A DNA stretch of 5,563 bases from an uncultured Rhodopirellula sp. (GTDB taxonomy: Bacteria > Planctomycetota > Planctomycetia > Pirellulales > Pirellulaceae). Positions 1-5,563 of the stretch are shown in pieces (positions within the stretch are counted from its first letter, which is position 1; every line of letters begins with the position of its first letter). Location of the stretch: the NCBI GenBank assembly GCA_913061385.1, contig CAJXTM010000321.1, positions 1-5,563 of the forward strand. The letters run 5' to 3'. A program made the position numbers and the translations under genes. The notes below the pieces were generated by a model. The model was given only the letters and a program-made list of their open reading frames with translations. It ran no database searches and was not told the DNA's origin.

Positions 1-47
1 GAGATCAGCCTCGGTCTCGTGGGCTCGGAGATGTGTATAAGAGACAG
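1..47. other. Nextera sequencing adapter (not genomic)
   Basis: Bases 14-47 match the 34-base Nextera read-2 transposase adapter. Within it, 29-47 are the 19-base Tn5 mosaic end, AGATGTGTATAAGAGACAG. Bases 1-5 (GAGAT) are the tail of the P7 primer, and bases 6-13 (CAGCCTCG) are the reverse complement of the i7 index I remember as N710. Genomic sequence therefore begins at base 48. Together with the opposite end this makes a 38-base inverted terminal repeat that could be mistaken for a transposon end. The adapter hides the true continuation of the partial gene at 48-225. Confidence 0.98.
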
Positions 48-225
48 GTACAACATCACGCTCGGACCAAAGTTCATTCTGTGCTTGCGATGCCTCATCA
101 GCAGATAGCTTTTCAAGTCCCTGGACCAAAGGCTCTGGGATGCTGCCATAGATTTGCTGAATGAGGTCAACTGTCTTTGAATCAATATCCATCGAATATT
201 GCCATTTTGAGGAGGCAGCTTGCAT
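48..225 (-). CDS. Partial gene (5' end only), putative GH13 sugar phosphorylase N-terminus
   Basis: Reading the minus strand from ATG at 225-223 gives 59 open codons that run into the adapter at base 47, so the 3' part is missing. The peptide begins MQAASSKWQY and ends NELWSERDVV. It has ordinary protein composition, with an amphipathic stretch (VDLIQQIYG, residues 19-27, then LVQGLEKL, 33-40) and the tail WSERDVV (53-59). This layout, a helical leader with an IYG motif and then W-S-E-R-D-V-V just before the first barrel strand, resembles what I remember of GH13 subfamily 18 sugar phosphorylases (sucrose or glucosylglycerate phosphorylase type), where LITYGD or similar follows. The next codon starts with C, which is compatible with Leu. 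A second in-frame ATG lies at 192-190. The frame is open upstream to a TGA at 267-265, so TTG at 264 or GTG at 228 are other possible starts. GAGGGG at 233-228 is too close to the first ATG to be a good ribosome site. That this is coding is fairly sure; the family is tentative. Confidence 0.6.
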
Positions 226-363
226 CACCCCTCGCTGGCGCAGACGCCAATCGACAGGCAACAATCAATACAATTTCCCATTCACCGGATGTGGCGTGAC
301 ATTTCCCACGCTCACCTTGCTGAAAGGAAAAACAAAACAACCTTCGTGCAGAGCTCTCCAAGC
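226..363 (-). other. Spacer between second glycosyltransferase and partial gene
   Basis: These 138 bases separate the stop of the 421-residue glycosyltransferase from the next likely ATG. Read on the minus strand, a T-rich stretch (about 342-318) follows the stop after only a weak stem, so it is not a convincing intrinsic terminator. A hairpin can form between 291-298 (gtggcgtg on the plus strand) and 307-315 (cacgctcac), an 8-base-pair stem with one bulged base and an 8-base loop, but no T-run follows it on the minus strand. It could be an RNA element between operon genes or chance. I see no clear promoter. Confidence 0.4.
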
Positions 364-1629
364 TTATAAATTATCCTGACCAGTAAAATTGGTCACGAGG
401 GCTCTCAACTTCCGCCTCAACACGCTGTAACTGAAAAATGCTTTGCCAATCTCATAATTGAAATCAACCATTTCTTCACGATATTCTGGATCATCAATGA
501 TTCGCTGGACTTTGCTGACAACATCTTTTGTCAGGTAGCCATCCATCGCAATCACCTTCGCACCTTTGGGTTCAATATCAGCGACGAAAATCGAATAACG
601 ATTCACGAGCACTGGTTTTCGATAATAAAAGGCCTCTAACAATGCATTACCGAAACCTTCATAGATACTTGGGTAGGTAATGAAGTCTGCCTGCGAGTAG
701 GCATCTGCCAGCGTGTAGATTCTGTGTCCTTCTTCTGTCAGACCACGTCGATCACCGACTTGGTGATCGCAGAGTCGAAGGTCAACACCATGTGCATCAG
801 CCAACTCCTTCAAAACACTCAAATACTCATTTCCCTCGTCGCCACTGGCGTGCGAGATCACCAGTTTGCAACGGTCATCCTTGAGTGCGGATACTAAAGC
901 GATCGCATGCTCGATACCTTTCCGTGGCACGACGCGGGTTGGCTGCAAGAACAGGATATCATCCTCACTGAGCCCGATGTCCGCCCTAAAGCCTCTGGCA
1001 TAATCATCGGCCGCTTCCGGCTCGTTTTCAAAATCCAAGACGTTTGGCACCAGAATCGACGAAACACCACGGCGGTGTGCCAAATCCTCTTGTGCAAATG
1101 AGTTGATGGTGACATTTTGGATTTGCGGCAAGGCAGGTGGGAAAGCCATCCAAAGCAAATCCGTCACCGCCGCGACACTGAAACGATCACGCTCCCAGTA
1201 GAAATCATGGTGGTGGGCGATCGTTGGAAATCCCGTCTCTGCAATGAAGTGCGTTAACGCCACGCCAAGTGGAATATTCATGGGAATGCACAAAGCATTC
1301 TGCACAATCAACAAATCAAGGTTGTAGCGGCGAGTGAACTCGTACAGCGTTCCCTTCAGATAATCTGCCAAGGCGTAAATACGCTGTGTCACATCAGGGG
1401 TACGGGTGCGTGTGCCAAAAGCCCGTCGATTAATCCACTCGATGTCGGGATGCCCAAAATAGGCGTGCGGAACGACCATCGACGCTTCCTCGTCACGGTC
1501 ACTCAGACCAGAATACCAATGACTGACATGCCGATGGTCCCAAAGCACTTGGGCCCATTTCGCACTCTCCAGCGATACACCATCAGTACCTGAAAATCGT
1601 GTACCGACAAATCCAATTTGGACGCCCAT
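364..1629 (-). CDS. GT4-type glycosyltransferase, 421 residues
   Basis: This is a retaining GT-B glycosyltransferase of the GT4 (group 1) type, presumably cytoplasmic and using a nucleotide-sugar donor. The N-terminal domain opens with a beta strand and glycine-containing loop ([18 protein letters not shown], residues 5-22) and carries a His-rich acceptor-side motif, [13 protein letters not shown] (138-150). The C-terminal donor domain begins near 225 with [13 protein letters not shown] (228-240; R232, R236 and K237 in the donor phosphate-binding position). The EX7E signature follows as E324-GFGNALL-E332. Length fits a complete GT4 enzyme. The ATG at 1629 is chosen because it directly precedes the first strand and the frame is closed upstream by TGA with no other start codon between; the Shine-Dalgarno signal is weak. 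It lies 74 bases after the HAD gene and is probably cotranscribed with it. The protein resembles a family found in planctomycetes and deltaproteobacteria. Mannosylglucosyl-3-phosphoglycerate synthase (MggA) is one possible activity, but donor and acceptor cannot be read from the sequence. Confidence 0.93.
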   Translation of the reverse strand: MGVQIGFVGTRFSGTDGVSLESAKWAQVLWDHRHVSHWYSGLSDRDEEASMVVPHAYFGHPDIEWINRRAFGTRTRTPDVTQRIYALADYLKGTLYEFTRRYNLDLLIVQNALCIPMNIPLGVALTHFIAETGFPTIAHHHDFYWERDRFSVAAVTDLLWMAFPPALPQIQNVTINSFAQEDLAHRRGVSSILVPNVLDFENEPEAADDYARGFRADIGLSEDDILFLQPTRVVPRKGIEHAIALVSALKDDRCKLVISHASGDEGNEYLSVLKELADAHGVDLRLCDHQVGDRRGLTEEGHRIYTLADAYSQADFITYPSIYEGFGNALLEAFYYRKPVLVNRYSIFVADIEPKGAKVIAMDGYLTKDVVSKVQRIIDDPEYREEMVDFNYEIGKAFFSYSVLRRKLRALVTNFTGQDNL

Positions 1630-1703
1630 GGAGCTAATGAAACCTGTTCTGGAAGTCTGTTCTGTATCAGTAAACGACTGAGCTCATTTACACAGGACTG
1701 CAT

Positions 1704-2591
1704 TTAACTGATCATCAGACATTCTGGCAACTGCATCAAGTTCGTAAGCACCACATCAGGACTCAAACTCTGGCAACGCGAATCCTCCAGACGCGGACGG
1801 CAACTCCGCTGATCACCCGCAAACCAGGCGGTTCGCAAACCTGCCGCTGATGCAGCCCAGATATCGTTTAGCATGTCATTTCCGACATAAAGAGCTTCGT
1901 TGGGAAGAATACCGCGATTCAACAACCCCCGCAGAATAACCTCAAACAATCGTGGCCCGGGTTTGGCTTGCCGATAACGGTTGGAAAACACACACAAATC
2001 CAGACTAAAGCCACCTTCTTCCAAGCCACGATCGCCCAACAAATTATTCAACAAACACGGCGTAAATATCTGGGCGTTGCTGACAATTCCCATGGAGCAA
2101 CCCGATTGTTTCAGCTGTTGCAATAACTCACTTGCGCCGGGCATTGGCCAAGTGGGGTTTACCAACGCCTCGTATCTGGTCGCCAACCGTACAACCAGTT
2201 CGATCTCTTCTGGACTTCCCACCCAACCGACCTCAGCTAATACCTGACGCCAGACTTCGACAATATCAACTTCCGGCTTAGGGCACCCAGGGTTGACCCG
2301 ATCCTGATTCAACTGTTGGATGTTTCGCTGCAAACTCTCGGCATCCGGTACAGATACCAATTTCCCGAGCAAACCGATCTCTTCGAGCGTTTGGCGAACA
2401 AAAGAACCACGCCCCACCGCATCCGCCGACCCGACATCACCGCATCCACTAATCACCAAAGTCCCATAGATGTCGAACACAACAGCTTTGATACCGGATA
2501 ACCGTTCCAACTTGGGAGCGACGGTAGTTTTCAAAGGTTGCATCTCAGCTCGGTGCTGAAGAATCTCATCGACCCAGGAACCAATCTCCAT
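1704..2591 (-). CDS. HAD-superfamily hydrolase (putative phosphatase)
   Basis: The 295-residue protein (from the ATG) carries all four HAD motifs. Motif I is VVFDIYGTL with the nucleophile D40; motif II is IVSNAQ with S171; motif III is QAKPGPRLF with K210; motif IV is YVGNDMLND with D239 and D243 for Mg2+. The helical region between motifs I and II (about 55-150) fits a C1-type cap, as in subfamily I. The residue two after the nucleophile is Tyr42 instead of the usual acid/base Asp, as in L-2-haloacid dehalogenases and a subset of phosphatase-like members. The first 33 residues are an extra N-terminal segment before the core. Its place between two glycosyltransferases suggests that it dephosphorylates a glycosyl-phosphate intermediate; this is inference. 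ATG at 2591 lies two bases after the upstream TGA. An alternative TTG at 2597 overlaps that stop and would add two residues. Confidence 0.92.
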   Translation of the reverse strand: MEIGSWVDEILQHRAEMQPLKTTVAPKLERLSGIKAVVFDIYGTLVISGCGDVGSADAVGRGSFVRQTLEEIGLLGKLVSVPDAESLQRNIQQLNQDRVNPGCPKPEVDIVEVWRQVLAEVGWVGSPEEIELVVRLATRYEALVNPTWPMPGASELLQQLKQSGCSMGIVSNAQIFTPCLLNNLLGDRGLEEGGFSLDLCVFSNRYRQAKPGPRLFEVILRGLLNRGILPNEALYVGNDMLNDIWAASAAGLRTAWFAGDQRSCRPRLEDSRCQSLSPDVVLTNLMQLPECLMIS

Positions 2592-2593
2592 GA

Positions 2594-4183
2594 TCAAAGC
2601 AACTCCGTACGACAGGGAAAATAGGGGCGAAATGTGCTGATCAGATCCATCCCACGCTGTTGCCCAACATTCGGATTAACCGAGACTTCAGGGGCTCCAT
2701 CATCAGTACTACGAGTGGCCGCTATCTCGCTAACGAATCGGCAACCACTCATCTGATGATAAACCCTAACCAATGATTCTCCGATGCGTGCAGCGTCATA
2801 GTTTTCTCTCACTGCATCCTCATTAGACACTAATACTGAACCAGCAAACTCTTGATTCAAACGTTTGATCAATGACTCGGACAATTCCTTTGCAGCATTT
2901 TCAAAGCCTCGGTCAGTCACCATACGTTGCAGAGTCTCAGTTTGGCGTTGGGGAGTTAGTTTGGCAAAATCAATGGCCTCGGCTTCCTGATCAATCGACT
3001 CACGAACGGATGGTTGAAAAGCTTCGGGCAAGTGATTCCATGCCTTCGTTTGGGCATCCAAAATTTCTCGTCTACATTTGTCGATCCATGATTGATTGCC
3101 GGGGATGGGAATCGAATCATAGAAACTGCGCAAGTCGACACCGCATTTTTCAAAATCATCAGTCACCGTGTTCAAACGCCTTGCTATCACTCCACGACCG
3201 AGCAACCACGGCTCCAGGAATGCCATCCCGAATCCCTCAGCAACACTCGTTGAAACAACATAATCTGCACCCAATACATTTTGCAGAAGATTAAGCTCAG
3301 AACTCTCACCCGCATCAAAGACAGTTCGATTCGAAACCTCTGCAGCAACACATTTCCACCGTTCGTAAGAGCGTGCTTCCATTCGGGATGCCGGCTTCAA
3401 TGTCAAACCCATGTAACGATTCTCGCCCCCCCAGCGTGCCAGTAACAATAACTCACCAATGTTTTTTCTGCGTATCCCCCGAACCGGATAAAGAACCCAG
3501 CGGGCATCCCCAGGAAGCTTCAGTGTCCGCAGAACCTTGGCCCGCGCTTCTTCTTTTGAAATAGCAATACCCTGGGGTACAGCAACACCATTTGGAAGGC
3601 AATGCAGAGAGCCACGATCAATACCTAGACGCTCCAACACCAAAGAGTCAGTAGTGGTTAATGTCGCATAGTGGATTCTATCGTGCACGGGATACAAATA
3701 CTCGTCCACCTGTTGCTTGCGTGCTGCTTGCATTGCAGATATCAACCGTCCGTAGTTTTCTGGTCGATTGTCTTCTGCAAAGTCGTGAACCTGCAGAAGA
3801 ATTCGCCATCCCTCATGCGCAAGCGACCGGATCACCCCCGGAGCGGCAGTGTTTTTCCCAAGGCTGTGGTTATGCCAGTGCAGCAATGTATTATCAATAC
3901 TCAAACCGTAATCAGTAAACTGGCTCTTCATGTGATGCAACATTCTTTGCTGTCGTGATGCCAAATCACCGACTGTCATCTCATCACTGTCATAGTCGAA
4001 CCCATCAACATTGATGCACTCAACCGCCTTGAGAGTTTCTGAAGACAATCCACTGTGGCGTACGCCTGATGCAAGAAGAATGCGTTCGAACTGCCCCGTT
4101 TCACGCAATGCACGCACATGGTTCTCGACCACCTGAGTGACTCCGCCGCGTTCATAATGACAATGAAGAATTACGAGAATCAC
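2594..4183 (-). CDS. GT4-type glycosyltransferase, 529 residues, with C-terminal insertion
   Basis: This is a GT-B fold glycosyltransferase of the GT4 type, presumably cytoplasmic. The N-terminal strand and loop are ILVILHCHYERGGVTQVVE (residues 2-20), with the GGVTQ loop typical of the family. LLHWHNHSLGKN (100-111) and LQVHDFAEDNRPENY (130-144) lie in the acceptor-side domain. LPNGV (196-200) marks the link to the donor domain, whose phosphate-binding motif is YPVRGIRRKN (232-241; R235, R239, K240). The EX7E signature is E316-GFGMAFL-E324. The usual closing GT4 helix appears only at 461-478 (NYDAARIGESLVRVYHQM), so about 100 residues (roughly 350-455) are inserted ahead of it, and a further 50-residue tail follows. 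The start is GTG at 4183: it precedes the first strand, and no ATG lies in frame between it and the upstream TAA. No strong Shine-Dalgarno is visible. The HAD gene begins at its stop codon, implying translational coupling. Substrates are unknown. Confidence 0.92.
   Translation of the reverse strand: MILVILHCHYERGGVTQVVENHVRALRETGQFERILLASGVRHSGLSSETLKAVECINVDGFDYDSDEMTVGDLASRQQRMLHHMKSQFTDYGLSIDNTLLHWHNHSLGKNTAAPGVIRSLAHEGWRILLQVHDFAEDNRPENYGRLISAMQAARKQQVDEYLYPVHDRIHYATLTTTDSLVLERLGIDRGSLHCLPNGVAVPQGIAISKEEARAKVLRTLKLPGDARWVLYPVRGIRRKNIGELLLLARWGGENRYMGLTLKPASRMEARSYERWKCVAAEVSNRTVFDAGESSELNLLQNVLGADYVVSTSVAEGFGMAFLEPWLLGRGVIARRLNTVTDDFEKCGVDLRSFYDSIPIPGNQSWIDKCRREILDAQTKAWNHLPEAFQPSVRESIDQEAEAIDFAKLTPQRQTETLQRMVTDRGFENAAKELSESLIKRLNQEFAGSVLVSNEDAVRENYDAARIGESLVRVYHQMSGCRFVSEIAATRSTDDGAPEVSVNPNVGQQRGMDLISTFRPYFPCRTELL
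2603..2606 (-). promoter_or_regulatory. Shine-Dalgarno GGAG for the HAD gene
   Basis: GGAG on the minus strand lies inside the last codons of the upstream glycosyltransferase. It is 5 bases before TTG (2597-2595) and 11 bases before ATG (2591-2589). The spacing favours the TTG, which would overlap the upstream stop as TTGA; codon preference favours the ATG. Either way, the site supports coupled translation of the two genes. Confidence 0.5.
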
Positions 4184-4465
4184 GAGGACACCATTTCTAA
4201 AGATCGGTGTAAAGACTACCGGTTGCCTTTCAAGCGGCAGTTGACCTTAACGCTACCTATTGAAACAATTTCAACAGCCCAATGCCATAACAGGAACCAC
4301 GAATGGAGTATGCGATAGTGATTGTGGTGTAAAAAATCCAACCAAGCGGCAAGCAATGTCGAGTTAGACGCCCGAAGCCGAGCTTCCCAGCGAGAAAACA
4401 CAGAACAGTGAAACAAGATGCAACGGGCGATTTGACACAGTGGAACCCGTCACCCCATTCTCTCG
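4184..4465 (-). other. Intergenic spacer upstream of the glycosyltransferase operon
   Basis: These 282 bases separate the HlyD-type gene from the first glycosyltransferase and are the longest gap in the window. They hold a palindrome (4260-4274, listed separately) and a small perfect hairpin, GAAGC-CGA-GCTTC, at 4374-4386, which has no T-run after it on the minus strand and so is not an intrinsic terminator. A run of six T on the minus strand (4336-4331) has no stem before it. I could not find a convincing -35/-10 pair. Short open frames exist here in several phases, but none has a clear start signal or recognisable product. The size suggests that the promoter of the downstream operon lies here. 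Confidence 0.5.
4260..4274. promoter_or_regulatory. Perfect palindrome, possible operator
   Basis: TTGAAACAATTTCAA consists of 6-base inverted arms (4260-4265 and 4269-4274) around a 3-base spacer. It lies 76 bases upstream of the GTG start of the first glycosyltransferase, where an operator for a dimeric regulator would be plausible. The arm TTGAAA also resembles a -35 box, but no good -10 box follows at the right distance. A match of this size in AT-rich spacer could be chance, and no regulator gene is in the window. Confidence 0.3.
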
Positions 4466-5525
4466 TCAAGCGAAAGCATCACGCAGGAAACGCGCAATCC
4501 GGTGAAAAATTGAGGCACTTTGAACATTGATTCTGGCTCGCCCCGTCAGTCGGACCGGAAGCGGTGAGGTAGTCAGTTCCAACAAGACTCGCACCTCGTA
4601 AAATGGCGCCGATTCAAGATCAGCCTTTGGCACTTCAATCCTGCCACTGCGTTGCAATTCGGACGGTATCTCCCGGCTTGGCGAGGCTGCCAGTTCTGAC
4701 ACTATGCCACGCACTTGGCCCTGCGCATGATCATCCAACAGCAGATTAACTCGCTGCCCCTGCCTTATCAGCTCAATATCCTGCTGCGGAACAAAGAGCA
4801 CAGCTTCTCGCGTGCTTGGATCTCCAACCACGCACACTCTTGTTCCCTCCTCAATCCATGCTCCCACGTTAGCAGGGTCAAGCGGAGTTCCGCACCAATA
4901 TATTGGCTCTCTTTCATCACTTGCTCGCTCAGCCCGTTTTCCGACGGCGAAAACCCGTCCATCATGAGGCGCACTCAACACCAATTGGTCAGCCAAAGTT
5001 TCTCGCAATTGCTGCTCTTTCTTTGCCTCATCCAACGAACGTTTTATTACCGGGATTTGCAATCCAGCCTCCCGACTCGTGATCCTTCGTCTTTTCAATC
5101 CATTCAACTGCACTTCAAGTTGATCAGATTGCCCGCGAGCCTGAGCCAGCTCAAATTCTACAGAATCATTGACCAACTTTACGAGCATCTGGCCAGCCTT
5201 AACATCTGCTCCGTTTCCAATTGCCTCCACCAACCTTCCTCCATTGGTCACGAAGACAGATTCAGCATCAGCAGGTTGAATCGTCATGAATGCAGTCGTG
5301 GTGCGTGGCAATGGAACCAGCCCAATCACTGCCACACTTGCAACTAAAAACCCCACGATCAGGACTGGCCTACCGGCAAGGATTCCGTTTTTTCTGCCTT
5401 GGCTTTTCGGTGGTGTCAAAACAGATCGGATCATTTTAAAAAACAGCCAACCGAGCGCCGACAACGCTAGAACACCCACCACATCCGCCATCTCATAGCC
5501 TTCCGCAAACCGGTAAATCATAAGC
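4466..5525 (-). CDS. HlyD-type membrane-fusion protein, 5'-truncated (C-terminal part of a probable M50/HlyD fusion)
   Basis: The frame enters from the right end, and 352 genuine codons remain from Leu at 5524. Two membrane segments are visible (about 14-32, DVVGVLALSALGWLFF, and 53-71, PVLIVGFLVASVAVIG), joined by a basic loop. Then comes the first half of a lipoyl/biotinyl-like domain (about 83-120, with GGRLVEAIGNGADVKAGQ), a charged coiled-coil hairpin (about 122-180), the second lipoyl half (LVLSAPHDGRVFAV, 181-194), and beta-barrel and membrane-proximal domains to the C-terminus. GTPLDPANVGAWIEEGT (212-228) and the ending RARINVQ...RIARFLRDAFA match what I remember of planctomycete proteins in which an M50 site-2-protease membrane domain is fused to a HlyD adaptor. 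The M50 part with its HExxH motif would lie off the contig. Likely role: inner-membrane/periplasmic adaptor for export or envelope proteolysis. The first nine residues of the apparent longer frame (MGSEMCIRD) and two bases of the tenth codon are translated adapter and must be removed. Confidence 0.88.
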
Positions 5526-5563
5526 CTGTCTCTTATACACATCTCCGAGCCCACGAGACCGAG
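5526..5563. other. Nextera sequencing adapter (not genomic)
   Basis: Bases 5526-5559 are the reverse complement of the 34-base adapter at 14-47, with the Tn5 mosaic end at 5526-5544 (CTGTCTCTTATACACATCT). The last four bases, CGAG, are the first half of the same i7 index (CGAGGCTG). Both contig ends thus carry the same adapter facing outward, as expected from read-through of short fragments in read 1. Genomic sequence ends at 5525. Confidence 0.98.

Noticed and set aside
161..379. Plus-strand frame of 72 codons
   Set aside because: It lies antisense to the coding-like minus frame at 48-225 and the spacer, with no recognisable motif and unlikely composition.
1503..1703. Minus-strand frame of 66 codons starting just after the HAD gene
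   Set aside because: Its later part overlaps the start of the 421-residue glycosyltransferase in another phase, where the true frame has clear family motifs.
2872..3294. Plus-strand frame of 140 codons
   Set aside because: It is antisense to the C-terminal half of the 529-residue glycosyltransferase, including its EX7E region, and has no protein-like motifs.
4331..4386. T6 run and GAAGC/GCTTC hairpin as a terminator for the HlyD-type gene
   Set aside because: The hairpin and the T-run are about 40 bases apart and the 5-base-pair stem is short, so they do not form an intrinsic terminator.
4715..5347. Plus-strand frame of 210 codons
   Set aside because: It is antisense to the HlyD-type gene, whose domain structure is clear; the Ser/His/Leu-rich translation is typical of an antisense shadow.
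10..5563. 38-base inverted repeats at both ends, suggesting a transposon or insertion sequence
   Set aside because: The repeats are Nextera adapter with the engineered Tn5 mosaic end plus index bases, and there is no transposase gene between them.

Overview
The window looks like one metagenome or draft-genome contig from a planctomycete, probably a marine or freshwater relative of Rhodopirellula or Gimesia. This rests on protein style: the partial gene at the right resembles the C-terminal half of the M50-peptidase/HlyD fusion proteins common in that phylum, and the 421-residue glycosyltransferase resembles planctomycete and deltaproteobacterial proteins. No marker gene is present, so the taxonomy is inference. 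Both ends are not genomic: bases 1-47 and 5526-5563 are Illumina Nextera adapter, so the real insert is about 48-5525.

All real genes lie on the minus strand and are read from right to left. In transcription order: (1) 5525-4466, a 5'-truncated HlyD-type membrane-fusion protein with two membrane segments; (2) a 282-base spacer containing a perfect 15-base palindrome, TTGAAA-CAA-TTTCAA; (3) 4183-2594, a 529-residue GT4-type glycosyltransferase with a GTG start; (4) 2591-1704, a HAD-superfamily hydrolase whose start touches the end of the previous gene; (5) 1629-364, a second, unrelated-looking GT4 glycosyltransferase of 421 residues; (6) 225-48, the first 59 codons of a gene cut by the left end. 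Its visible N-terminus resembles GH13 sugar phosphorylases of the sucrose/glucosylglycerate phosphorylase type.

The set glycosyltransferase - HAD hydrolase - glycosyltransferase - (putative) sugar phosphorylase looks like one operon for a small phosphorylated glycoside. One glycosyltransferase would build a sugar-phosphate intermediate, the HAD enzyme would remove a phosphate, the other would extend it, and the phosphorylase would recycle it. A compatible solute such as glucosylglycerate or mannosylglucosylglycerate is an attractive but unproven product. The HlyD-type gene upstream is separated by a long spacer and is probably an independent unit for export or envelope function. I found no RNA genes, CRISPR arrays or genuine mobile elements; the transposon-like inverted ends are library adapter.
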